A DNA stretch of 64,000 bases from Dipteris shenzhenensis (Eukaryota; Polypodiophyta; Polypodiopsida; Gleicheniales). A program made the position numbers and the translations under genes. The notes below the pieces were generated by a model. It was not told the DNA's origin and did no database searches. It worked only from the letters and a program-made list of their open reading frames with translations. Below, one piece after another: positions 9,547-20,300 of this stretch; position 1 is the first letter of the stretch; each line of letters starts with the position of its first letter. The stretch lies in NCBI GenBank assembly GCA_047967505.1, contig CM106538.1. One strand, written 5' to 3'.

Positions 9547-10862
9547 CTATCTATCAGCATATGCAGGTGGATTCACATCCTGGAAAGTGATTCTCCTCAT
9601 TTCCACATCCCTCATGGGTGCCTTATGCATCTTCTTCTCATTGAAGACTACATCATGGCTGTGTATGATCTTCTTTACTTCTGGATCCCAGAGACGATAG
9701 CCCATCTCTCCACTTTCACCATAACCCAGAAAGATGCATTTCCTAGACTTAGGATCTAACTTCTTTCGAAGCTTTTCTAGCACATGTGCATATGCCTCAC
9801 ACCCAAATATATGCAAATGAGAGTAAGAGGGCTTCTTGCTACTCCATGCCTCTTCAGGAATACCACCATCCAAACTCTTACTAGGTGATCTATTGATCAC
9901 ATGCACTGCAGTCTTCATTGCCTCAGCCCAAAAAGACTTGCATTGGAAAGCATGCATTGCAACCTTTCTTGAATGGTTCGGTTCATCTTATCTGCAATTG
10001 GATTTTGCTCAAGAGTACAAGGGGATGTGAGCTCCCTCTTAATCCCATGTGTATCATAGAAATGCTAAAAGTCATGAGAGAGATACTCTCCACCATTGTT
10101 AGTCTGTCGGCATTTAAGCGTTCTACCTGACTAATTCTCAACCAAGGCCAGCCATTTCTGAAAGACCTGGAACACATCACTCTTCCGAGCTATAGCATAA
10201 GCCCACACTTTCCTAGTTGCATCATCAATGAATGTCACATAGTATTAGGCCCCGCCTAATGACCATGTAGGCATGGGACCACATACATCTGAATGCACCA
10301 AATCAAGCTTTTCAAACTCTCTCTTTCCCCTTCTTTTATGGGCTGATTTAGTCTGCTTCCCATAGAGACAGTGCTCACAAAATTCAAAATCAGAGAAACT
10401 CAAATGCAGTACATAACCCAAATGGCATAAGAGTTTCATTCCATTCTGGCTCATGTGCCCCAACCTGCAATGCCACAAAGAAGTGCTTGGCTACTCGATT
10501 ATTGCAACAACATGATCAAATACCCTTGATACATGTAAGGGATACAAAGTCCCACACTTGGCACCCCTGGCCAAAAGCATAGAGCCCTTCAAAATTTTCC
10601 AACTCTGAAAGCCAAAAGTGGTGTGAAAACGAGCATCATCTGGCTGACCCACTGAAATAAGACTCTCGGTCAACTTAGGTACATGTCTCACATGTTTCAA
10701 AATAAATGCAAACCCATTTGTAAAATAAAACTTTATGTCACCTACTCCCACTATGTCACATGCATAGTCATTTCCAAGATGCACACAACCTGTCTTTCCA
10801 CTGTCATAAGTGGAGAACCATTTCCTATCGGGAGTAACATGGAATGAAGCTCCAGAATCCAA
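9547..10862 (-). pseudogene. pol: Copia-B protease and integrase
   Basis: Protease active site LDSGASFHVTPDRKW is intact near 10850. The pre-integrase zinc region (WHCRLGHMSQNGM ... CEHCLYGKQ) lies at 10478-10350 and the core starts at LDLVHSDVCGP. The second catalytic motif reads TNNGGEYLS, Asp changed to Asn, near 10100. The third reads IADKMNRT, Glu changed to Asp. Stops and frameshifts fall at about 10490, 10240 and 10130-9960. The C-terminal part (9957-9547) is open for 136 codons and includes INRSPSKSLDGG and FLGYGESGEMGYRLWD. Confidence 0.9.
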
Positions 10863-10871
10863 AATCCAATC

Positions 10872-11798
10872 CTAGGAATATGCATCATCTGAAGTGGTAA
10901 GCGAATCTATAGATAAACTAGACATGAAGAGAACGTCATTGTCACTATCATGTGTGACTGCATTGATCTCCTCGATCTTCACTTTTCCTTTGTCCTCCCT
11001 TGGACTCTCTTCCTTTTGATTTGCACCCCAATTTGCATTCTTTTGCTTATCCTTTTGCTCTCTTTTCATATGGCCCTTCTTGCCATAATGATAACACTCA
11101 ATGTCTCGTGCCTTGGATTTGCTACGAGACTTCCCTCTTTCTTGGGACTTCCCCCTGAACTGTGATCTACCCCTTTGCTCATTTAAGGCTGCATCCTGCT
11201 TGTTGCTGTCTATAGACTTCCATCTAATCTCCTTGGCCAACAAGCTACCCAAAACATCATCAAATTTTAGTACTCCACCAGGTGCAGAGTTACTGACAGC
11301 TGTACAGAAGGTATTTCTTGAGGATGGCAATGAACATAAGAGAAATATTGCCTTAGTCTTTGCATCAAAATTCATCTTCTGAGCCTAAAGTTGGCTGAAA
11401 ATAATATTGAATTCATTCAAGTCAGAAGCAATGGAGACCCCTTCCTTCATCTGCAGCTCAAACAACCTCTTCACGAGGTAACCTTTATTAGAGGTAGTTT
11501 CCTTTTCATAAGTGGCACACAGTTTCTTCCACAAATCTTCCGTAGTCTGCTCATTTACTACTGTGAAATAAATTGACTCTGCTAGATGAAGTCTAATAGT
11601 AGATTTTGCTAATGCATCCAACTCATTCCAATCATCCTCAGACATATTTGCAGGCTTAGCTTCAATCCCTGCCAAGGGTTTAATTTGCTTCTTTTGAATA
11701 AGCACATCCTTTATTTGTTCTTTCCACAAGGAAAAGTTTGTTCCATCAAACGTTTTAATGCTGAAAAACTCCTTTTCAGACATGGAAGAGGATGCCAT
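10872..11798 (-). pseudogene. gag: Copia-B gag
   Basis: Starts at the ATG at 11798 (MASSSMSEKEFFSIKTFDG). The copia gag core with LWKEQIKDVLIQKK runs to 11385; one stop at about 11382 splits it from the second part (11375-10872). The C-terminal zinc knuckle reads CYHYGKKGHMKREQ, so two of its Cys are lost. The acidic linker THDSDNDV leads to protease. A stop (TAG) at 10872 precedes the protease site. The copia-I gag at 62047 is a homologue of the same lineage. Confidence 0.92.
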
Positions 11799-13160
11799 GA
11801 TGCAAATGAAGCAAAAATCCCAAATGCTAGTGCCTACAAGAGAGAATCACACCAAATACCAGGTGCACCCAAATGTGTATGCCACAATAGAGTGAAATAT
11901 CACCAAAACTCATGTCTTAAAGCATCTTACTCATGTGCATATACTATGCATCCATATGAGCAAATATGGCCCAAAAGAAATGCCTTAATAATATCTCATC
12001 CAAGAGAGCATAGCACTATCAGTGCATCACTTGCAATGTGTCAAAGCTATCCCTGAGCATAAAATAGCATCCATGTGCAAAGCGTCCATAAAAATAGCAT
12101 CCCACAAGGCAATTTGGGCCTATCAGCGCATCCAATAAGGACTGCAATGCATCTAAATGGCCTATAAATCATCCACTGCAACCCAATACACACCACAAAT
12201 GAGCGCACACTACTCAAACTGCAACCAGAGTGATTTGCACAAGGTATGCTCAAGAAATCATAGTCCCACGATAATGACCGCTACTGAAAATAGAACCTGA
12301 GATGCCTCAAAACATGGGCACCATTGCATAATCGGACTCAGCAAGAAAATTTGTGAATATCTCTCTTCTATCGGAACTCTAAAATCGCAACCAATGAGTG
12401 GGAAATGGGAGTCAACACTTATCCACTGCCATGTGGCATAAATCTAAGGTTTCAAAACCTTAGAATGAAAAATGCATAATAGAGAGACAAAATCGAATAC
12501 ACAGAGATCTATAACTCTGAAAATCCTCCACCGAATCGTGCAAGAACTGATAGGTAGGGGTTTTTGGGCATCCAAAACGCAATGGGATAGACGGTTTTGG
12601 AAACCGTGGTCTCAATCACTGGGTCCAACACACGGACTGAAAAACGTTTTTGAAAACAGAGCTATTTGTAAACTCCACCGGAGTGCGAATGATGAGCAAC
12701 ATAGAAGTTTTAGGACCTCCTGAGTCCAGCGGAACTGACAAATCTGCAAATGGTTGCTCCAAACTTGAGTTCCAACACCCGGGTAGAAAAACGTAGAAAC
12801 TGACACACTGAGTCAAAAATCCAATAAAATGATCCTAGATTCAAGTATGAAGGTGTTTCCAAGCTCCTGAAGTGAAGTGGATACCAAAAGCAAGCAATAG
12901 TTGCCTCTACAAGTCAATACGGAGTCTCTGTCATTGAACAGAACAGGGAAAAGATCAAAAAACGACTTTTTCTTTGAAAACACTTAACAGGCTCTCAAAA
13001 TCATTTGCAAAACCAAAGTGACTTTTCCAAAGGTTCCTCCAAGGTCTCTGCACACTCGGATGCAAGTAAACTCACACACAAAGCTTCCCACAAAGCTTCT
13101 CCTTCCTCCCATAGAGCTGCTGAGCTTCTAGGCATTCATGCACGCTTAGCTAGATCACCC
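11799..13160 (-). other. Copia-B untranslated leader, about 1.36 kb
   Basis: This lies between the primer-binding site and the gag start and has no recognisable domain. Short ORFs on both strands show no family resemblance. It should contain packaging signals, but none can be pointed to. Confidence 0.7.
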
Positions 13161-13174
13161 AGGCTCTGATACCA
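13161..13174 (-). other. Primer-binding site of copia-B
   Basis: The minus strand reads TGGTATCAGAGCCT, containing the full 12-base initiator-tRNA-Met complement. It lies two bases inside the 5' LTR. Confidence 0.95.
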
Positions 13175-13176
13175 GT

Positions 13177-13345
13177 TGAGAGTGCTCTCAACGGAAGCAA
13201 GAATGGAAGAGGGAGAGAGAGAACATAGAGCCACACAAGTTTTGGTGGGTGCAGAATACCCTAATCTTCTTTTTCATTCATTTATATATGTGTTTGAGTA
13301 TTGTACATAACCGGGGTAAAGGCACAATGGCCTTTAACCCCTACA
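13177..13345 (-). repeat. 5' LTR of copia-B
   Basis: 169 bp, direct repeat of 7543-7712. The outer end is followed by the CATAT target duplication; the inner end is separated by two bases from the primer-binding site. Confidence 0.95.
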
Positions 13346-13754
13346 CATATGGCTAAAGACTGCTACAAAAGGAGAATGAAATTATGAATGGAAAATTGCA
13401 GCAAGGCAATTATGCATCCTCTAGTAGACAAGGTGATGATAGAAATGAGCATTTGTTTATGGTGCAGCATGTGACCAATTCCATGACAAGTGCAAAAGAA
13501 AGCAATGATGTGTGGTATGTTGACTCAGGTATGTTCAACCACATGACTGGTCATGCAAAATGGATGCAGGATGCAAGGAAAATGGAAAGACCAAGATTTG
13601 TGGAGATTGGTGATGATACTACACAACCTATTGTGCAAATTGGTAAAATTCCTTTTTCTATGCAGGATAGGAAAAAGAGATACCTGTTTGATGTATTTCA
13701 TGTCCCGAATATCAGCAAGAACCTAGTTTCTATAGGTCAAATGGTAGAGAGAGT

Positions 13755-13788
<34 letters not shown>
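13346..13788 (+). pseudogene. gag: Copia A2 gag end and protease, right of copia-B, ending in a GA run
   Basis: Continues the zinc knuckle after the CATAT duplication (MAKDCYK) and then the linker and protease with WYVDSGMFNHMTGHAKWM. The catalytic Asp is present but the usual DSGAS is DSGMF. Family resemblance holds up to VSIGQMVE near 13748. The sequence then becomes a (GA)n run (13752-13788) that abuts the LTR of copia-C. Confidence 0.88.
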
Positions 13789-14044
13789 TGTTGAGAGTTC
13801 ACGCTCAACATCATGTGATCATGTGTGCATAGCACCATCACGTGATCATATGTGCATAGCACTAACCTTATAGAGTGCTATAAACGAAAGGGTTAGATCC
13901 TCTAACCCTAACCCTAAAAGGGTTGTATATATTCTATTTTTTCAACTAAATCTAGTGTACAGTTAGTCATTTGTGGTGTGCTCTCTAGCTGTGCCCTCTC
14001 TCCTCATCTCCACTCTTCTCCTCTCCCCTCTTCATATTTTGCCA
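13789..14044 (+). repeat. 5' LTR of copia-C
   Basis: Starts TGTTGAGAGTTCACGCTC and ends TTTTGCCA. It holds repeated GATCAT(G/A)TGTGCATAGCAC blocks, a CTAACCCTAACCCTAAA telomere-like stretch near 13898-13915 and TATATATTC near 13925. Confidence 0.95.
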
Positions 14045-14056
14045 TGGTATCAGAGC
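14045..14056 (+). other. Primer-binding site of copia-C
   Basis: TGGTATCAGAGC directly follows the LTR. It is an exact initiator-tRNA-Met complement. Confidence 0.95.
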
Positions 14057-14212
14057 CCCCTTGCCCTTCCGCTGAGGCATTGTGATTCTTGAGAGTGATT
14101 GAGAGATTGTGAGATTGACAGTTCTCTTGAGTGATTGTGAGATCCTTCCCTTCATTCCGTTGAGAGGAATTTCCATCCATTTGAGAGGAATTTCCGTTCA
14201 TTCTTCACCATG

Positions 14213-14752
14213 GTAGAAAACTAGACAGGCAGAAAGATCAAGGTCATGAGATCAGACAGAGGAGGTGAATACATGTCTTCAGCATTCATGAACTTTTGCA
14301 AAAATCATGGCACACGAAGACAATTTACATGTGTAGATACTCCTCAACAGAATGCAATAGCTGAAAGGAAGAATGGGACTTTAGCAGACAGTGCTAGAGC
14401 AATGCTTAGTGAAAAGCATCTTTCGAATCAGTATTGGGCAAAAGCAATAGCTATAGCTAACTATTTGCTTAATCGGCTTCCTACCAAACCAATACAAGGT
14501 ATGACTCCTTATGAAGCGTTCACTGGACACAAGCCACCCATTGGGCATCTCCACATAGTTGGTTGCGTAGCATATGCCCACATACATGATGATCATCATA
14601 GGAAATTGGATGCGAAGTCACGCAAATGCATCATGGTTGGCTATAGTGAAGAAAGCAAAGCATATAAATTGTATGATCCCATCAACCGCAAAGTCATTAT
14701 CTCCAGAGATGTAATCTTTGATGAGGAATCAAAATGGAAAAACTCACCCACA
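14213..14752 (+). pseudogene. pol: Copia-C integrase C-terminal half
   Basis: Begins abruptly at MVEN (TAG) TGRKIKVMRSDRGGEYMS about 170 bp after the primer site, so everything upstream in the polyprotein is deleted. The Asp of RSDRGGEY and the Glu of IAERKNGT are kept. The frame is open from 14246 to 14752 and includes LHIVGCVAYAHI and SRDVIFDEESKW. The first catalytic Asp and zinc region are absent, so it cannot act as an integrase. Confidence 0.9.
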
Positions 14753-14935
14753 TAGGAGATAGAAGCATCGACTTCACAGTCATTTACAGAACAAGTTGAT
14801 GAAGAAGAGCAAGAATTGCTAGCAACACCTCAAGCAGAGCCACAGTAGCTCAGACGGTCTACTAGGGAAAGCAGACCACCAGCCAGATTGACATATGTTC
14901 AGAAAGGCAAAGCAATAACTTCATTAGAAAACTAA

Positions 14936-15847
14936 AACAAGACTTATCTGCAGAGTTCGACATGAAAGATCTTGGACTTATGCACTATTGTCTTGAAATT
15001 GTTCTATAGAGATTGAGATAGCACATTTATGAGTCAGCTCAAGTATGTTGACAGTCTCCTGAAGAAGTTTCATATGGCAGATTGCAAGATTGCAGCCACT
15101 CCCATGGAACAGAGTTTGAAGCTTACTAAAGATTCAGAAAAGCCTACAGTCAATGACAGATACTACAAGCAACTCATCGGATCTCTTATATATCTGACAA
15201 TCACACGGCCAGATATTTCTTATGCAGTAAGCTCACTAGCACAGTTTATGGCAAATCCAAAATAGTCTCACTGGAATGTAGCCAAAAGAGTCTTGAGATA
15301 CATCAGAGGTACAAGGCAGTTTGGGATAGAATAGAGAGGAAGTCATCCACGGTTGCATGGATACTATGACAGTGACTATGCCAGAGATCATGAGACTAGG
15401 AGATCGACACATGGATATGCATTTTTCCTTGATCAAGGTGCTATATCATGGTTGTCAAACAAACAGCCAACTGTTTCTTTGTCTTCGACTGAAGCAGAAT
15501 ATAGGGAACTCACGATAGGTGCATGTGAGGCTATATGGCTCAAAAGACTATTGCCAAAAACAGATTACTTTGATGAGTCAAAGCCAACAACAATATACTG
15601 TGATAATCAATCGGCTCAAGCATTGGCCAAAAATCCAGTATATCACTCCAGGACAAATCACATTGATGTCAGAGAGCACTTCATCAGAGAAAGAGTGTTA
15701 CTTGGTGACATCACACTGCAGCATTGTGATAGCAAAGAAAATATTGTAGACATCTTTACCAAACCACTCGGTAAAGAGCTATTTAAGAAACACCGACTAG
15801 CTCTTGGTTTGATGCAGAGGAAGGACATTCCCATTAAAGGGATGTGA
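14936..15847 (+). pseudogene. pol: Copia-C RT end and RNase H
   Basis: Sequence jumps from the linker (REGRLTYVQKGKAITSLEN-like) straight to KQDLSAEF and MKDLGLMHYC, so the RT fingers and the YVDD box are deleted. RT connection (GSLIYLTITRPDISYAV) and RNase H ([47 protein letters not shown]) follow. The last ORF, 15353-15847, is open for 164 codons and ends shortly before the polypurine tract. One frameshift and two stops lie in the RT part. Confidence 0.9.
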
Positions 15848-15935
15848 TGGAATGTAATGCTCAGTCCTTCGATGATTCCCCAGAATCATCATCTTGAGGG
15901 AAGGCCTACTTCATGATGTTGATCTTGAGGGAAGG

Positions 15936-16189
15936 TGTTGAGGTTTCATGCTCAACATCATGTGATCATGTGTGCATAGCACCATCACATGATCATATGT
16001 GCATAGCACTAACCTTATAGAGTGCTATAAAGGAAAGGGTTAGATCCCATAACCCTAACCCTAAAAGGGTTTGTATATATTCTATTTTTTCAACTAAATC
16101 TAGTGTACAATTAGTCATTTGTGGTGTGCTCTCTAGCTGTGCCCTCTCTCCTCATCTCCACTCTTCTCGTCTCCCTTCATATTTTGTCA
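15936..16189 (+). repeat. 3' LTR of copia-C
   Basis: Starts TGTTGAGGTTTCATGCTC right after GAGGGAAGG and ends TTTTGTCA. Same blocks and telomere-like stretch as the 5' LTR. Confidence 0.95.
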
Positions 16190-16191
16190 AG

Positions 16192-16542
16192 TGTTGAGAT
16201 ATCGAGCTCCACTCGTGATATGCTAGGGTGACCATTGTGCATTTATGTCACCGACTTGTTAGTTGCAAATGCGGTTGGTACACCGCCCATGAATAATAGT
16301 TGGATGACAGCTATCTTTATGTACTCTAGTTAGTGGCTTAGTTAGTATGCCACCTTAGTTAGCTGAGTTTGGTTTGAGACCCACGTATAGGGTTCACCTA
16401 TTCTTTTGTACTTAGAGTTCTTTTGGCTTTCACAAATAAGAAGAGGAAAGTTATTTTCAGCCTTCACCTTTGTGTATATTCCCCCATTGTGTATGTGAGA
16501 AAGCTGCAAGTGAGACTCCTTCCTTCTCTCCCACTCTCTTCA
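16192..16542 (+). repeat. Family-A LTR, probable 3' LTR of copia A2
   Basis: Starts TGTTGAGATATCGAGCTCC and ends CTCTCTTCA. It is essentially full length compared with 26655-27011. It abuts a gypsy remnant on its right. Confidence 0.9.
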
Positions 16543-16599
16543 TAGTCACAGGGTTGGAATAGCTTTATGGAGGTGGTTTGGGCGGTAGTGTCAAATTCT

Positions 16600-17346
16600 A
16601 CAAGCAAAGAGGTGCCCTGACAATGGGTGGGCCTTGTAGGTATGCAGGTCTACTCTCATGGTTTGCTCCTCGTGTGGCAAGTAGATATTATCATGATGCC
16701 AGTCATGCATGAGTTCAGACATTTGCAAGAAGGGTTTGCCTAGGATAGCTTCATATCTAGGCTGTCAAGTGACCACAAATCTGACGGGGTACGTGAATCC
16801 AAACACATTAATGTTTATGCCAGTCAGTAATCCCAAAGGTTCAGTGGTTCCTCCATTGGCTAGCTTTACTACTAGATGGGTCTACACGAGTCCTGGTTTT
16901 CCCCAATTTTTCCAACAGTCCTTGGTGCAGACACTCACTCCTACTCCCCCATCCAGGATAGCTTCCACCTTCTGGTTTTGGTAGACTATGGGGATTGAGG
17001 TGTTTGTGTCATCACCCTCGAAATACTGGCCTAGCTTGTTGATGGGAATCCTGGCTAGTTGCCCCTTATCTAGCATTGATTGGTTGGGCTTAGGGCTAGC
17101 AGGGGCTGGAGGTGGGAATGGTCTATTCATCCAATTAGATAGATCACACCATAGGATGGGATTTCCTCTTAGCAGGGACATGATTGGCATTTTCACTTCA
17201 GTAGATAGGAAGGCAACCAACCCACCACTGTCGTAGGGTTCTAGTGAAGCTTCTTCCTCCATGGACAACATGTCATCAAAGTCATACAAATCTCCCTCAT
17301 CTTGGAGGTTATGCAGCACTATGTCCTCTTGGAACATCTTCTGCAT
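16600..17346 (-). pseudogene. pol: Gypsy-1 aspartic protease
   Basis: The ORF 17346-16882 leads into the retropepsin site VEAILDGGVGVSVCT at about 16931-16971, with Asp followed by GG rather than SG. After a stop the domain goes on: LANGGTTEPLGLL, FGFTYPVRFVVT, then YEAILGKPFLQM, the second conserved block. The domain is therefore complete in layout but interrupted by at least two stops. RT does not follow because the element is cut at 16542. Confidence 0.85.
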
Positions 17347-17989
17347 CAGATCCGGAGCTTTCGATTACTCCAAGCTGAGGTGTTCTTCTTCCTCCACTCT
17401 TTCTCAGACCTTGAGTGATTTCACTCCTCAATACCCCATCAGGTCGATTGGATGGATAGTATCTGATCCCCTGTTGTAGTCGATGCTTGAACTAATCCTA
17501 GCACTCATGCACCAAGTTCTAGGCATCCTTTACATATTGCTTGTCTAAGACCAGATCAAGATAGGTCTCTTTATAGGTGGGAGCTAGTGCTAGGCCCTGA
17601 GCCTGCATTGGTTTGTTTACTTCTGGAATAGGAGGTACCTTAGGGTCACCCTCGATGGAAGACTATTCGAAAGTAGAGGAGGTGGCAAGGGTAGCCATCT
17701 ACTCATCGTACCCATCGTGGATGAACACCTGATCAGGTACCTTCTTGAAATGAGTTAGAGGATATGGAGGAATCTTGGGACCGAGCAATGGGGATACCTT
17801 ACTTTTCTTGGTGAGCTTCTTCATGGCCTTGCCTAGTGCCTTGGCATGCATCCTAGTAATGACTTGTAGTGGCACCACGGCCACCTGGCCATGCTGAGCA
17901 GATTGAGGCTGGTGCTCTTTAGCGGGGTGAGTGGAGTGGTTGGCTTTCTTGTGGGATAGTCCTAAAATAGATGCTCCGTGTCACATCCT

Positions 17990-18080
17990 GGTTGCGGTTG
18001 GGGTGATGGGCATATGATCTCTATATGGACAGTCCTTCAAGAAGTGTGGGCCCTGGCATTTGAAATAGGACACCGATGGG
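17990..18080 (-). pseudogene. gag: Gypsy-1 degenerate zinc knuckle
   Basis: The minus strand reads YFKCQGPHFLKDCPYRDH. This is a plant gypsy-type CxxC-xxx-H-xxxx-C knuckle with the first Cys changed to Tyr. Nucleic-acid binding would be reduced. The region 17350-18650 around it is a broken linker. Confidence 0.7.
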
Positions 18081-18653
18081 TTGAAGTGCCTCGATAGGGG
18101 CATTCACTTGCTCTATGGGGACCTTGGTAGGTATAACATTGGAGTGGGGGCCTCTAAGCAATTGAGTTCAAATCTCTTGCTTGGGGACTTATTGATTGGG
18201 GGTTGTTTGGAATATGGGGACTTATTGATCCTCTGGCGGGAGGTAGTGAGTTAAGGCTCCACTCCCTTCCTTGTAGGGGTAATGATCATGAGGTCCATTA
18301 TCAAGGTCCGTATCCTCCTAGTCATTGGGCAACTCTTCAACCAACACTTGATTGACTGGGGTGATGCGAGGCAGCGAGGGTTGGGGACTTAGTATGGGTG
18401 GAGGCAGTGGAGCTAGTTGGTGGGCTAAAGTTAGCCATAGGGCCACCTTGTGAGATCTAGGGGTTGGGTGGTGCTGTTAGGGCCAATGGGGGCCACATTT
18501 GATACATGGGTTGGGGAAGGGACCTCGAAAATCAACATTGGGAGGTATCACGGTTTCCCCACCTATGGCAGTGTGCACAATAGAGTGTTGGCCTTGCCCT
18601 TACTCATTGTACGGGTGGCTGCCATTGCATACCCCACAGCAGACATTGTCTCT

Positions 18654-19478
18654 TCATGGAAATAAGTGGGGGTTGCTCGGCACCTCTTTGGAGGCTCTTG
18701 CTCTCCATTGCTGACCTAGCTGCTTCAACAAATTGGAAGCTAGCTCACTCACATCCAAACTTTTAGGCTCATCAGCCTCCTTCTTGCTTGACTCTACACT
18801 CGAGAACCTAACTAAGGGGGTGACTTCAGAGGGGGCCGAGGCCTTGTCTGAATCCACTTTGTCCATCATATTTTCACATATACGGATGGCCACCTTACTG
18901 CATAGATCAAAGGAGGTGGGATTCATCACCATGAGGTGGTTGTGTAGCTTTGGGTCTGCTAACCTGAAAAGGAAGTGAGGCAACAGTCGTTCATCACTCA
19001 TTCGCTCATAGGGTTCATAGTGGGCATTGAGGTGCTTAATCCTTGCAATGTAATCCCTCAAGGATTCTTTGTCGTTTTCTTTTACCCCATACAACTAGTT
19101 GATCGGGCTCCATTTATGGCTGCTGGACATGAATCCCACAATAAAAACCTTTCTCAATGTCTCCCAGTTGATCTTTTCCTCTGGGGTGAGAGCCCTATAC
19201 CATTGATCTGCCTTGCCATCCATGTTAAGGCCAAATGCATTGGCCATTTCAAGGTCACCTGGTGCACCAAAGGCTTCACAAATTTGCTCGAACCTTTCCA
19301 CATGGGAGACCGGGTCTCCTTCTCCGAGGAGTTTGGTCATTAGCTTGGAAATGGCTATGGGAAGACTTCTCGAGGGATTTGCCATTCCTGCAGGGAACAC
19401 TAGGGCGGGTGGTGGTGGTGTTGCCCCCCTTCCTAGGGCGTTCACCAAAATATGCATAGCCCCGTCAGTCAACACCAT
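18654..19478 (-). pseudogene. gag: Gypsy-1 gag core
   Basis: Two ORFs (19478-19095 and 19094-18654) are separated by a single in-frame stop (the TAG after SPIN). The first has the gag core with GEGDPVSHVERFEQICEAFG, NMDGKADQWYRAL and WETLRKVFIVGF. The second has KENDKESLRDYIARIKHLN, RLLPHFLFRLADP and an acidic linker. Order and spacing match the retrotransposon-gag family. Capsid function is inferred from the family. Confidence 0.9.
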
Positions 19479-20300
19479 TTGAGCAGCTAGAGGAGGTGGT
19501 GTTGCTGGGGGCTGACGGCGGGTCGCAGGGTGGCCCAGGTGGTGGTGTCCATGTAGTTGCTAGTGTTGGCATCGGGATAGAAGTACCCATGCCTACGTTC
19601 ATTGGTGAAACTGGTATAAATAGAAAGGGATGGACTCTTGGAGGTGGGGGGTCCTAGGGCATGGTAACATTGGTCCCATGCTATAGGCGGTAAGGTGGGA
19701 ACTGTGGTGCCCCAAGGTTGACGAAGGCTGGTGGGGCCGGGACTGTTAGAGGGTCATAAGGCATTCCATTTTAGAAGTTCAAAGTATCCCCTCGACTTGG
19801 GTCTTGTCTACGGAGTTCCCTCATCCATGAATCTTCATCATCCATGTTCTCCCACTGGGGGGGTTTGGCATAGGCAGAGGAACCTGGATTGGCAAAGGTA
19901 GTATTTGTCCCAGTTTGTGGCTCGAGGATTGTATGTTGCTAGCCTTCCCTTCCTGCGGACATGCCGGTAAAGGGGTTCTCCATGTCTACTGACTCTATTC
20001 TTCCTAAGCGGCTGAACATGTTAGAGAATGTACCTTTAAGTTTGGATGCAACCAAAGGTGCAGGAGAGCTAGGAGAGGCTACACTTGTGAAGGGGGCTTC
20101 CGATGCCCTTGGACCCATGGGGTTTGCATCACTCCTTCAATACTCTCTGTTTCGTATGAATTGGATGGAGTTCTGGACGGGGTTCTATGAATGAGTGGAG
20201 GCTTGGAATTTAGCTTCCAAACCCCCAACTAGGATAGAGGTGGGCTTGGGAGGGCTTTCTTCTCTCACTGGACCCTTTGGCAAAATCCTTCTAGACCTCA

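Larger units (their letters stand above)
7543..13345 (-). mobile_element. Copia-B: nearly complete Tnt1/Tork-like Ty1/copia element, 5.8 kb
   Basis: Two direct LTRs of about 170 bp, a perfect 12-base tRNA-iMet primer site, a polypurine tract and all copia domains occur in order on the minus strand. It is flanked by the 5-bp duplication CATAT (7538-7542 and 13346-13350) and interrupts the gag zinc knuckle of copia A2. RNase H and integrase sequence style (CVALSTTEA, DLVHSDVCGP) resembles the Tnt1/Tork lineage. Frameshifts and catalytic changes make it non-autonomous now. The LTRs differ at about a dozen positions by eye. Confidence 0.95.
13789..16189 (+). mobile_element. Copia-C: internally deleted Ty1/copia element, 2.4 kb
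   Basis: Two direct LTRs (256 and 254 bp, about a dozen differences by eye), a perfect primer-binding site and a GATCTTGAGGGAAGG polypurine tract enclose only the integrase end and the RT-RNase H end. Gag, protease, the integrase N-terminus and the YVDD part of RT are missing. It could only have moved with proteins from another element. The flanks AGAGA and AGTGT do not form a clear target duplication, perhaps because it sits in a GA run. Confidence 0.92.
7176..16542 (+). mobile_element. Copia family A copy A2, hosting copia-B and copia-C
   Basis: A 5'-truncated arrangement: LTR start (7176-7406), a short gag piece (7407-7542), copia-B, continued gag and protease (13351-13750), a GA run, copia-C, and a full family-A LTR (16192-16542). 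The two bases AG just before that LTR match the end of the family-A polypurine tract, so most of pol was lost between about 13750 and 16190. No target-site duplication was found at its outer ends (ATGGG versus TAGTC). Confidence 0.8.
16543..20300 (-). mobile_element. Gypsy-1: Ty3/gypsy remnant, gag to protease
   Basis: On the minus strand a retrotransposon gag core, a long Pro-rich linker with a degenerate zinc knuckle, and an aspartic protease follow in order. The sequence ends at the A2 LTR boundary (16542), so RT, RNase H and integrase are missing. The 5' part (19500-20300) is Gly/Pro-biased N-terminal gag or leader with no open frame. A possible primer-site-like TTGGTGCCATAGAG lies on the minus strand at 20411-20424, but it is weak. 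Confidence 0.85.
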
